A stretch of DNA of 64,000 nt from Shewanella hanedai (GTDB lineage: Bacteria; Pseudomonadota; Gammaproteobacteria; Enterobacterales; Shewanellaceae). Both the position numbers and the translations under genes were made by a program. Shown one piece after another: positions 50,861 to 59,122 of the stretch. The stretch spans positions 1 through 64,000 of the forward strand of contig NZ_VKGK01000021.1 in the NCBI RefSeq assembly GCF_007197645.1. The letters are read 5' to 3'. Within the stretch, counting starts at the first letter, position 1. Every line of letters begins with the position of its first letter. The notes under the pieces were generated by a model. It was not told the origin of the DNA and did no database searches. It worked only from the letters and a program-made list of their open reading frames with translations.

Positions 50861-51986
50861 TAATGAAGACGATATTCTAGGCGCAGCAAGCATTATCGCT
50901 GAACAGGTCGAAGAATACCGAACAATACCGGTTGAGAATGATATAGGCGAACTCGTAAAAAAATATCGACCTTCGGTCATTATTTTTGCTCTCAGTAGTG
51001 TGCAAAAAAGTATTGAGCTTTACACTCAAATCATCACAGATAAAAACATAGACTACCCCCACCACAGTATTTTGCTGTGTAAAAATCGTGAATCGGGAGT
51101 TGCATTTAGATGCTGCATCAAAGGGTTGTTTGATAATTATTTTGTTTATCAACCACTTTATGAAAAGTTCCGCCTAAAAATGATCATTCACATGGGGTTG
51201 CAGATAAGTCAGTCCAACGAGCAGTATGTTGGATTCCAAGATGAGCAACTTGAAAGCATTGAAGAAGAACTTGCTCAAATGATCGATGAAGGTAAGGAAT
51301 GTAAACGCTCCTTACTCGACTCTATTGCTGATTGCAAAAAGAGCCTAAAAAATGCCAATGAAGAAGCAGAAAAAGCATCGATTTCTGCAGTACTTATTCA
51401 AAAAATCAATGAAACACACATTGAACCTTTGCTTGCCGAATTAGAAATTAATATTAAAACTGGCTTAGATAAAATGATAAACCAACTCCTCATTAATCAA
51501 GTTGGGGTCAAGGAGCTTGAAGCTAGAGTCGAAGAGATGAATAAAGTTTCGGTACCAGACCAACAAAGCATACTTGAGGCTTTATCAAATACAGCGAGTG
51601 CGTTAAGTAACCCGCCTAAAGATGCGCAGAAAATACTGGTCGTAGAAGACAATCAGCTATACCGAGACATGTTAGTCAACATTTTAGTGAAGGAGGAATA
51701 TAATGTTGATGAGTCCGCAGATGGCCTAAATGCATTAAAAAAGATAAAAAATACTCAATATGATTTAGTATTAATGGATCTCTTTATGCCAAATCTTGAT
51801 GGGATAAATGCCACCAAACAGATAAAATCCATAACAGGTGGAAAGAAGCTTCCTGTCATCGCGCTCACCGGAAATAAAAATAAAGACCTAATAAAAACCT
51901 GGGCAGAGCAGGGACTGAAAGGCTATATTCTCAAACCATCCAGTAAAAAAGAGATCCTTGAAGCCGTGGGCAAAATACTTAACTAG
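50805..51986 (+). CDS. Two-receiver response regulator without a DNA-binding output
   Basis: 393 residues. The start at 50805 is preferred over 50850 because the first receiver strand (HPKVIMLHDNEDD) would otherwise be cut. The N-terminal receiver-like domain (about 8-125) lacks the phosphorylatable Asp: its third strand reads PSVIIFALSS. A long helical/coiled-coil region (about 140-265, Glu/Lys-rich) follows. The C-terminal receiver (about 275-392) is intact, with ILVVEDNQLY, the Asp of LVLMDLFMPNLDG near residue 325, ALTGN and the Lys of LKPSS. There is no HTH or enzymatic output, so it may act through protein contacts. The 56-base overlap with the Hpt gene argues for tight coupling. Confidence 0.9.
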   Translation: MTAHPTPACRHPKVIMLHDNEDDILGAASIIAEQVEEYRTIPVENDIGELVKKYRPSVIIFALSSVQKSIELYTQIITDKNIDYPHHSILLCKNRESGVAFRCCIKGLFDNYFVYQPLYEKFRLKMIIHMGLQISQSNEQYVGFQDEQLESIEEELAQMIDEGKECKRSLLDSIADCKKSLKNANEEAEKASISAVLIQKINETHIEPLLAELEINIKTGLDKMINQLLINQVGVKELEARVEEMNKVSVPDQQSILEALSNTASALSNPPKDAQKILVVEDNQLYRDMLVNILVKEEYNVDESADGLNALKKIKNTQYDLVLMDLFMPNLDGINATKQIKSITGGKKLPVIALTGNKNKDLIKTWAEQGLKGYILKPSSKKEILEAVGKILN

Positions 51987-52033
51987 TATTATCTTTCATC
52001 TCAAATGGAGAGCGCTAAACGACAAGGGCTTCA

Positions 52034-53104
52034 TTACTGTTTCAGTACTTGCTGACGTTGTAGCTCGTTTCCCATGGCTAACAGTTCTGGCGACGCTTCT
52101 TGGGACTCTGAAAAATGATTCTTCTCTTGCCAGCCAAACCAACCAATATTAATTAATGCCTGAGCTATTGGCCCACCTAAAGTATTTCCTGGACCAAGTA
52201 CAATCACCTTATCTGGGGCAAACTCTTTCACTGCAACTTGCACCGCTTTAGTGAAATCATAAGTCTCTGTCACCTGAGCCCCTAAAGTATAACGCCTCAA
52301 TTTGTCAATATCCGTGCTTTGCGGCGTCCAGATCCGTCCTTCACCATCAATAAGCGGCACTTTAGGCAAATTAAACAAACTTGCAGGAAGCCCCTCTAAG
52401 CCACGCTTTGACACATCATCAAGCAACGGAGAGTGAAATGCCCCATGGTTATAAAGCCTCATAGGGTAACGTTCATCAATGTATGGTAATACCACCTCGA
52501 GCCGTTTAAGGCCCGCTTCGTTGCCCGCTAATATCCGGTAACCCCCAAGCAATATTGAGGTATAAACTTCACAGCCCTCTTCTGTATTTACCTGTTCAAT
52601 AGCACTGTCAATTAACACTGTTTTCGCTTTATCCAGACGCCATTCTTTATCCATCTCAGGATAGATTAACTGTCCTCCAATCAGGCCCTTTTGCATCATC
52701 GAACCCATGGTATTAATCACATCAATGGCCGCATCAGAGTTTAAAGCACCAGCACATGCTAACGCGATATACCAGCCCATGGAGTTGCCTGTCACTGCGA
52801 CCACTTCATATTTGTCGGTATCAATATCCATAAAATCAGCCATGGCACAGGCATAGATTAACGCCGATGCATTTTCACCAGCGGTATGTAATTTAAAAGA
52901 GTACTTCTCGGCACTATCGAGTTGTTTGATACTCGCTTGTTTGAGTAAGTCACGATATGCATCGATCCCCTCGACAAGCTCAACTTTGTCATGATGATGA
53001 GTGTGCAAGTACCCTAACTCCTCCTTGTTATAGCAACCCCTTCCAGGCGCAATGACTAGGACTCTCTGCTTCGTTTTCTCACCAAGATTAGTGTTCGTTG
53101 TCAT
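52034..53104 (-). CDS. FabD-like acyltransferase with a GNSMG nucleophile motif
   Basis: 356 residues. The alpha/beta acyltransferase fold is recognised by RVLVIAPGRG at the start, the nucleophile elbow AVTGNSMGWYIAL (near residue 106) and the catalytic-His loop NHGAFHSPLL (near residue 221). Canonical malonyl-CoA:ACP transacylases have GHSxG; here the position before Ser is Asn. No ACP or ketosynthase is nearby. The gene starts four bases after the E1 gene's stop, with GGAGGCG before its ATG, so it is the second gene of a two-gene operon with the fused E1 enzyme. Acyl transfer to a CoA or carrier protein from the E1 product is a reasonable but unproven guess. Confidence 0.82.
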   Translation of the reverse strand: MTTNTNLGEKTKQRVLVIAPGRGCYNKEELGYLHTHHHDKVELVEGIDAYRDLLKQASIKQLDSAEKYSFKLHTAGENASALIYACAMADFMDIDTDKYEVVAVTGNSMGWYIALACAGALNSDAAIDVINTMGSMMQKGLIGGQLIYPEMDKEWRLDKAKTVLIDSAIEQVNTEEGCEVYTSILLGGYRILAGNEAGLKRLEVVLPYIDERYPMRLYNHGAFHSPLLDDVSKRGLEGLPASLFNLPKVPLIDGEGRIWTPQSTDIDKLRRYTLGAQVTETYDFTKAVQVAVKEFAPDKVIVLGPGNTLGGPIAQALINIGWFGWQEKNHFSESQEASPELLAMGNELQRQQVLKQ

Positions 53105-53108
53105 TGTT

Positions 53109-55352
53109 CTACAGCGCCTCCTTTAACAAAGCTTGATTAAGCTCCTTACCTATTAACCTCATCGCCGCTTCGACAATCTTCTCTTTGGTGGGGAGCGGAA
53201 GTGTCGCAGCACCGGCGAGAGGAATAAAACAATCATCAGCGGTCAGCCTCGCAATTGGCGGACATTCATGACCTAGCGCTTCAGTAAAACCAGTCATAAT
53301 CGCTTCACTTATCGACCCAGTCTTACGGCATTCATCGACAATCAAGATATGCCTGCACGCTTTCGCCTTATCGATAATGGCATCCATATTTAGAGGTGCA
53401 AGCCAACGAATATCGATAACCCTGACTTTTAATCCAGTTTCCATCAATATTTTCTGCGCCTGACGGCTCAGGTAATAACCATTGGCATAACTGATAATAC
53501 AGAGTTCATTCCCCTCTCCCTCTTGGGTTATCTCTCCCAGTGCGATAGGTTTGGACTCCTGCTCAGGCACATAATGACTCGCCCAAAGGCCATCTCCAGT
53601 ATCATGGAGATCTTTGGTCATATATAGCGCTATTGGCTCAAGGAAAATAACGACCCTTTGCTCCTCATGCGCCAACCTGACACTCTCTCTGAGCATCTCC
53701 ACAGCATCGGCGCCATTGGAAGGACAAGCGATAATTAATCCAGGAATATCACGGAATACAGCAAATGAGTTATCGTTATGAAAATGTCCACCAAATCCTT
53801 TTTGATAACCTAGACCCGCAATGCGGATCACCATTGGATTGGTAAACTGTCCATCGGAGAAAAATGGCAAGGTCGCCGCCTCGCCCCTAATTTGGTCTTC
53901 AGCATTATGCACATAAGCAAGAAACTGGATCTCTGGCATGGGCAAGATACCATTATGAGCCATTCCTATTCCTAATCCCAAAATAGAAGTTTCATCTAAC
54001 AAGGTATTGATCACCCGATTGGGACCGAAGCGCTCCACCAATCGGGATGTCACATGATAAACCCCGCCTTTTTTACCCACATCTTCACCGCAAACAACAA
54101 TATTGGCCAAGCGTGCCATCAATTCTGTCAGGGTTAAATTGAGCAATTTCCCCATATGCAGCGGCTTATTTAATGCCAGCTTATCGGCTTTGAATAACTC
54201 ATTTCTGCTTTCTAAATTTAAATATTGGTTATCTTTCACCACTAGCTTCGGTGGCACAATAGACGCCATGGCTTGCTCAACCGTCTGCAACTTAGGACGA
54301 GTCACAGCCATTTTTGCAATTGCTTCTATGCGAGCCTTCATCGATTGATAAAGTTCAATGATCTGATTCGAGTTCATCAAACCGGCCTCGATCAGCTGCT
54401 GCGCAGTCACGACGAGTGGATCTTGAGCTTCATTATCAAAAATCTGCTCCTTACTCATATAAGCAATCTCAGCATCGCTGCCCGCATGTCCCATTAAGCG
54501 TACCGTTCTCACGTGCAGAAATACGGGCTTGCGATGAACTCTGGCATAGTCTGCCGCGGCCTTACTCACCTTGTAGCAATCGAGAATATCCCTGCCATCG
54601 CAATAAAAATACTTAAGCGAAGCCCGCTGGCTAAAGTTCGCTGCAATCCAACCTTTCGGCGTTCGTGTTGAGATCCCAATACCGTTGTCTTCACAAATAA
54701 ACACAATTGGCAGTGGTACTTGCTGATACGCGGCCCAGCAAGCGGAATTGATCGCGCTCTGCGCACTGGCATGATTTGCTGAAGCATCGCCGAAATTACA
54801 CAAGACTACGCTGTCTGACGGCATGGGAGAATCAAGCGATAATCGCTGAGCTAAAGGGACACTAAAGGCTGCGCCTACCGCTTTAGGTAAGTGTGAGGCG
54901 ATGGTCGATGTTTGCGGGGGAATATTCAATCGTTTACTCCCCAGAACTTTATGGCGACCACCAGAAGTGGGGTCATCACTGGATGCAGCAAACGACAACA
55001 GCATATCGTAAAGAATGGTTTCACCGGGAAGTTGGCGGCTTCGTTCAATCATAAAAGCCCCACTACGATAATGCAGAAACGCCATATCAGTAGGTTTAAA
55101 GGCTAAACCATAAGCTGCATTTCCCTCGTGCCCTGAACTGCCGATGGTATAGAAGCCTTCATTTCTTGCGCGCATCTTTCGCGACTCTAGATCCAACAGT
55201 CGACTCTTAAGCTGAGATTCAAACATACCAACAAAGTCGCTGTCTGATAAACCTAGTTTTTGATGTTCCCAGCCCTGACCTATATCACTAAAGGCTTGCT
55301 TATTGACTCGCTCAATAAAGCGCTTATCTAACGCTACCGCCCTATCTTCCAT
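53109..55352 (-). CDS. Fused alpha/beta 2-oxoacid dehydrogenase E1 (TPP-dependent)
   Basis: 747 residues, about the sum of E1-alpha and E1-beta. The alpha part (1 to about 370) has the TPP-binding GDxS...EDNG pattern: NFGDASANHAS, then FICEDNGIGIS near residues 187-225, plus a YRSGAFMIE segment. The beta part (about 395-747) contains VVCGEDVGKKGGVYHVT, LGLGIGMAHNG, EIQFLAYVHNAEDQIR and VIDIRWLAPL, the transketolase-pyrimidine and C-terminal domains. Such enzymes decarboxylate a 2-oxoacid on TPP and pass the acyl group to a lipoyl E2. Neither E2 nor E3 is in the window. It is followed in the operon by the FabD-like protein. The substrate is unknown; a branched-chain or aryl 2-oxoacid would fit the family. 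Confidence 0.88.
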   Translation of the reverse strand: MEDRAVALDKRFIERVNKQAFSDIGQGWEHQKLGLSDSDFVGMFESQLKSRLLDLESRKMRARNEGFYTIGSSGHEGNAAYGLAFKPTDMAFLHYRSGAFMIERSRQLPGETILYDMLLSFAASSDDPTSGGRHKVLGSKRLNIPPQTSTIASHLPKAVGAAFSVPLAQRLSLDSPMPSDSVVLCNFGDASANHASAQSAINSACWAAYQQVPLPIVFICEDNGIGISTRTPKGWIAANFSQRASLKYFYCDGRDILDCYKVSKAAADYARVHRKPVFLHVRTVRLMGHAGSDAEIAYMSKEQIFDNEAQDPLVVTAQQLIEAGLMNSNQIIELYQSMKARIEAIAKMAVTRPKLQTVEQAMASIVPPKLVVKDNQYLNLESRNELFKADKLALNKPLHMGKLLNLTLTELMARLANIVVCGEDVGKKGGVYHVTSRLVERFGPNRVINTLLDETSILGLGIGMAHNGILPMPEIQFLAYVHNAEDQIRGEAATLPFFSDGQFTNPMVIRIAGLGYQKGFGGHFHNDNSFAVFRDIPGLIIACPSNGADAVEMLRESVRLAHEEQRVVIFLEPIALYMTKDLHDTGDGLWASHYVPEQESKPIALGEITQEGEGNELCIISYANGYYLSRQAQKILMETGLKVRVIDIRWLAPLNMDAIIDKAKACRHILIVDECRKTGSISEAIMTGFTEALGHECPPIARLTADDCFIPLAGAATLPLPTKEKIVEAAMRLIGKELNQALLKEAL

Positions 55353-55403
55353 AATACTTGCTCACCCATTTAGCTAATTGGAGAGGCTAAAACAACCAAA
55401 TTA

Positions 55404-55443
55404 TTAACCATATATGGTTAATGAACATCAGTGTTCCAGACAC
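55404..55443. repeat. Intergenic palindrome plus GTGTTCCAGACAC motif (copy 2)
   Basis: TTAACCATATATGGTTAA (55404-55421) is a perfect 18-base palindrome followed by ATGAACATCA and GTGTTCCAGACAC (55431-55443). It has the same order as the copy at 14772-14818, again next to a terminator and on the same side relative to the minus-strand gene. Confidence 0.6.
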
Positions 55444-55466
55444 AAAAAAGGAGCCTAAAGCTCCTT
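55444..55466 (-). terminator. Intrinsic terminator after gcdH
   Basis: On the minus strand AAGGAGC, loop TTTAG and GCTCCTTTTTT form a GC-rich stem with a T6 run, 12 bases after the gcdH stop. Confidence 0.88.
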
Positions 55467-55477
55467 AACAATCTTGC

Positions 55478-56653
55478 TTAACAAAAAGCCTGAATCCCTG
55501 TCTGAGCACGACCTAAGATAAGGGCATGAATATCATGGGTCCCTTCGTAGGTATTCACTGCTTCTAAGTTCATCACATGGCGAATAATATGAAATTCATC
55601 TGAGATACCGTTGCCACCATGCATGTCACGAGACATACGCGCAATATCTAACGCTTTACCACAAGAGTTGCGTTTAATTAATGAGATAGCTTCGACAGGA
55701 AGGGCATTCTGATCCATTAGTCGTCCCGCTTGCAGGCAAGCAAACAAACCTGTAGTGATCTCAGTTTGCATATCAGCCAGTTTCTTTTGAATCAACTGGT
55801 TTGCCGCCAGTGGACGATTAAACTGAACTCTATCAAGGGTGTACTGACGCGCACCATGCCAACAAAACTCTGCCGCGCCCAACGCGCCCCATGCGATGCC
55901 GTAACGCGCCTTATTCAAACAACCAAATGGTCCCTGTAACCCTTCCACATTAGGCATCAATGCAGTCTCAGGCACCTCGACATTGTCCATAACAATCTCA
56001 CCGGTAACCGATGCTCGCAGTGAGAATTTACCTTCAATCTTAGGCGCACTTAGCCCTTTCATTCCTTTCTCAAGAATGAAACCGCGGATCTTTCCTTCAA
56101 GCTTTGCCCACACCACAAATACGTCGGCGATTGGCGAGTTCGTGATCCACATTTTGGCACCATTAATCTTAAATCCACCATCAATGCGCTCTGCTCGGGT
56201 TTTCATTCCTCCAGGATCTGAACCGACATCAGGCTCAGTCAGTCCAAAACAACCTATCCACTCGCCAGTGGCTAATTTAGGAAGATACTTAAGTCGCTGC
56301 TCTTCCGTGCCATAGGCATGTATCGGGTGCATAACCAAAGACGATTGCACGCTCATGGCTGAACGGTAACCGCTGTCGACACGTTCAATTTCACGGGCTA
56401 CAAGTCCGTAGCTAACATAATTGACGTTTGAGCAGCCATATTTTTCAGGCAACGTTGCCCCTAAAAGCCCCATTTCACCGAGCTCATTCATGATTTCTCG
56501 ATCAAAGTGCTCGTTTCGATTCGCCATCAACACCCGACTCATCAATTTATCCTGAGCATAGTCATATACGCTGTCACGGATCATTCTCTCCTCATCAGAG
56601 AGTAAAGCGTTTAGCTGTAGGGGATCTGTCCAATCAAAATGCACTCGCGCCAT
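55478..56653 (-). CDS. gcdH: Glutaryl-CoA dehydrogenase
   Basis: 391 residues, the usual length. The acyl-CoA dehydrogenase fold has FAD/substrate motifs GCFGLTEPDVGSDPG (near residue 146) and WITNSPIADVFVVW. The catalytic Glu is in the C-terminal NTYEGTHDIHALILG near residue 368, and the end (AQTGIQAF) matches GcdH. The specific GcdH features (ERVDSGYRSAMSVQSSLVMHP) distinguish it from short-chain dehydrogenases. It converts glutaryl-CoA to crotonyl-CoA with loss of CO2 in lysine/tryptophan breakdown. AAGGATAACACC precedes the ATG. It ends in its own terminator before the E1 operon. Confidence 0.93.
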   Translation of the reverse strand: MARVHFDWTDPLQLNALLSDEERMIRDSVYDYAQDKLMSRVLMANRNEHFDREIMNELGEMGLLGATLPEKYGCSNVNYVSYGLVAREIERVDSGYRSAMSVQSSLVMHPIHAYGTEEQRLKYLPKLATGEWIGCFGLTEPDVGSDPGGMKTRAERIDGGFKINGAKMWITNSPIADVFVVWAKLEGKIRGFILEKGMKGLSAPKIEGKFSLRASVTGEIVMDNVEVPETALMPNVEGLQGPFGCLNKARYGIAWGALGAAEFCWHGARQYTLDRVQFNRPLAANQLIQKKLADMQTEITTGLFACLQAGRLMDQNALPVEAISLIKRNSCGKALDIARMSRDMHGGNGISDEFHIIRHVMNLEAVNTYEGTHDIHALILGRAQTGIQAFC

Positions 56654-57031
56654 GGTGTTATCCTTAATAGGGTCAAATATGAACTCTCAGAGTTAAGTAT
56701 AGAAAGTAACCATTTCTTATACTGCTTACAATAAGCATAATTTAGCATTAGGAAAAATAGTCTTTTACTCTATCTAGTATAGTTTTTGCCTATACCACTG
56801 CTTTATTAAGTTAAATTAAATAGCATTTTAGACAACATATGAAGTAAGAAAAAAACACCAAAACCCCTCCTGAATCACAATAAGGCAACCAAGTAAGGAC
56901 ATACCAGAAACATAGCGCTCGCTGGTGTATCAGTTTGCATCAAATGCTACAAAACATCTGACTAACTCTCGCCTATGGTGTTACCCTATTACCCGATATG
57001 TTAATTGTGTAATGAGTATATAAACGGTGTC
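56654..57031. other. Intergenic stretch before the MipA operon
   Basis: About 375 bases, AT-rich, between divergent gcdH and the MipA operon. It should carry both promoters. No gene and no recognisable operator were found. Confidence 0.5.
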
Positions 57032-57910
57032 ATGAACAGACTAAAACTGATTGTCCTCAGCTGCTTTCTTCTTCCCTTTTTCACTTGGGCTGACACGGCT
57101 CCACCTTGTGAAAACGATCTTGAGTGCATCGAAATCGGTCAATGGGACTTAGGCATCGCTTTAGGTTACGGCATACGTAGTAATCCTCTTAAAGATTTTG
57201 ATGATATCCCTATTTATATGGTGCCAACCTTTGCTTACTATGGAGAGAGTTGGTACTTCGACAACGGTAATTTGGGTTATACCTTAACTGAGCAAGAAAG
57301 TTACACGATAAACTTGGCAACCAGTTTCAGTACCGACAGCGCTTACTTTCAGCGTTGGGATCCCTCTAATATATTTCTTGCTGGTGGCAGCACATTTGAC
57401 TCAAGCTCAGTCGCAAATAACAATATTGGTCTATTTACCAGAGGGGTGCAGGAGCCGACAATAGGCGATTTAGAGAAGCGCAGATTTACCTACTTAGGTG
57501 GCCTTGATGCATTTATTTACACCCGAGTCGGCATCATTAACTTTTCATTAGCCCACGATATGTTAAATGTGCACCAGGGCACCGAAGCACAATTAAAATG
57601 GATTTATAATCTTCCTGTTCAAGATTGGAACTTCGAGCTTCAACTTAAATTAGATTGGAAAAGCGAAGAGATTGTAGATTACTATTACGGGGTTAGGGAA
57701 AGCGAGAGTCCTTATTGGAATCAAGCCTTTAAGAGTAAGTCGGCATTAAATGCAGGAATAGAATTAACCAGTACTTATGTGATGACCCAACATTGGGATC
57801 TACTGTTCTTAGCACGATACACACGCATTGCCGATGCAATTGCAGAGAGTCCTCTATTGAACGAAGAATATACGAGTACCCTTTATATCGGTTCAAGTTA
57901 TAGGTTTTAA
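57032..57910 (+). CDS. MipA/OmpV-family outer-membrane protein
   Basis: 292 residues from the ATG at 57032; a TTG at 57005 is in frame upstream. The signal peptide is RLKLIVLSCFLLPFFTWA. The mature part alternates short amphipathic strands typical of a beta-barrel: WDLGIALGYGIRSNPLKDFD, then IPIYMVPTFAYYGESWYFDN and GNLGYTLTEQ, closing with TSTLYIGSSYRF, where the terminal Phe is an outer-membrane insertion signal. MipA/OmpV proteins scaffold murein enzymes or act as porins. It is first in an operon with a DUF3019 protein and a RstAB-like pair, suggesting the sensor monitors or controls this surface protein. Confidence 0.9.
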   Translation: MNRLKLIVLSCFLLPFFTWADTAPPCENDLECIEIGQWDLGIALGYGIRSNPLKDFDDIPIYMVPTFAYYGESWYFDNGNLGYTLTEQESYTINLATSFSTDSAYFQRWDPSNIFLAGGSTFDSSSVANNNIGLFTRGVQEPTIGDLEKRRFTYLGGLDAFIYTRVGIINFSLAHDMLNVHQGTEAQLKWIYNLPVQDWNFELQLKLDWKSEEIVDYYYGVRESESPYWNQAFKSKSALNAGIELTSTYVMTQHWDLLFLARYTRIADAIAESPLLNEEYTSTLYIGSSYRF

Positions 57911-57915
57911 TACGG

Positions 57916-58335
57916 GTGCAAATTTCTCAAATAATAGCTAGCGGGTTTCTACTCCTTTCTTTCTCAGTATCGAGTAGTGAACAACTCATCGCTGATGAAA
58001 CTGAAAAGTTCACCGCAGAGCTCTCTCTTGCTCCCGAATTTTGCATAACCTCAGATGAACAGCTTACTTGTGAGCTTACCGTAAAACTTGAATGGAAAAA
58101 CCAGATCCCCAAGCCAATCTGTATTTTATCTGACTATGACAACATGGTCAGATGGTGTTCAGAGAGCGCAGAAGTTAATTCGTTTAGCTTAGATATAAGC
58201 ACAACGGAAGATATTCAATTTGTAATGATAGATAAAGCAACACATGAAACTCTCGCTGGGGTAAAACTAAAAGTCACACCGACTGCAGGACCCAAAGTGA
58301 GAAGACGCTACCGTAACCCTTGGAGTTTATTCTAA
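57916..58335 (+). CDS. DUF3019 small secreted protein
   Basis: 139 residues with a GTG start five bases after the MipA stop. The signal peptide is QISQIIASGFLLLSFSVSSS. The mature part has two Cys pairs (PEFCITSDEQLTCELTVKL and KPICILS...VRWCSES), consistent with disulphide bonds in an Ig-like beta domain, and a basic end (KVRRRYRNPW). DUF3019 proteins are small secreted proteins typical of Shewanella and relatives, often next to a MipA gene and a two-component pair. Function unknown; a periplasmic partner or ligand of the RstB-like sensor is a reasonable guess. Its stop overlaps the next start (TAATG). Confidence 0.82.
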   Translation: MQISQIIASGFLLLSFSVSSSEQLIADETEKFTAELSLAPEFCITSDEQLTCELTVKLEWKNQIPKPICILSDYDNMVRWCSESAEVNSFSLDISTTEDIQFVMIDKATHETLAGVKLKVTPTAGPKVRRRYRNPWSLF

Positions 58336-59048
58336 TGACAGCCACTCAATCAACCCATAGAGTCTTATTGGTCGAGGACGATATTCGTCTTGCCAACTTG
58401 ATTGTGGATTATTTAAAGTCCCATGGAATGCACGTTGAAGTTGAGCGTCGCGGTGACACTGTACTTACCCGTCTGATCAACTATAAACCTGACATCATTT
58501 TACTAGACATAATGTTGCCAGGTATGGACGGATTAACGCTATGTGAAAAGTTACCCGACTATTTTGCAGGCCCTATCCTACTCATGAGCGCATTGGGCTC
58601 CAATGAAGATCAGATCAAGGGTTTAGAGTTGGGTGCCGATGATTATGTAGTGAAACCTGTTGATCCTGCGCTGCTTATTGCCAGAATCAATAACTTGCTA
58701 CGTCGTAACGCTAAACCGCCAAAAGCTGAGTCACACTGTTTATCTTTTGGGAGGCTGAGTATCGATCCACACACTCAAGCCATTAGACTTGGCGATCTTG
58801 AAGTTGACCTAACCAGCCATGAATTTGAGCTACTTTGGTTACTTGCATCTCAAGCTGGTCAGGTATTGAGTCGTCAATATATCTATCAATACTTGCTCAA
58901 TATCGATTTTGACGGTAAAGATAGAAAAATCGATGTCAGGATCTCAAGACTGAGAAAGAAATTGGGCGACAATATCGAGACACCGTTTAGAATTAAAACG
59001 GTTTGGGGACAGGGCTACTTATTTGCACCTGAAGCCTGGACTAACTAA
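58335..59048 (+). CDS. OmpR-family response regulator (RstA-like)
   Basis: 237 residues from the ATG at 58335. The receiver (about 10-120) has VLLVEDD, the phosphorylatable Asp in IILLDIMLPGMDG and the Lys of YVVKPVDP. The OmpR winged helix (about 140-235) has LTSHEFELLWLLASQAGQ and KIDVRISRLRKKLGD, then IKTVWGQGYLF. It is closest in plan to RstA/CpxR regulators. The gene is translationally coupled to DUF3019 upstream and is followed by its kinase. It probably controls the MipA operon itself. Confidence 0.95.
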   Translation: MTATQSTHRVLLVEDDIRLANLIVDYLKSHGMHVEVERRGDTVLTRLINYKPDIILLDIMLPGMDGLTLCEKLPDYFAGPILLMSALGSNEDQIKGLELGADDYVVKPVDPALLIARINNLLRRNAKPPKAESHCLSFGRLSIDPHTQAIRLGDLEVDLTSHEFELLWLLASQAGQVLSRQYIYQYLLNIDFDGKDRKIDVRISRLRKKLGDNIETPFRIKTVWGQGYLFAPEAWTN

Positions 59049-59122
59049 ACCCTATATACCCAAGCGATCTCAAAGTTTTTACATATTGATGTCGCTTGGA
59101 TGTAGATTTACGGAATGAACGA

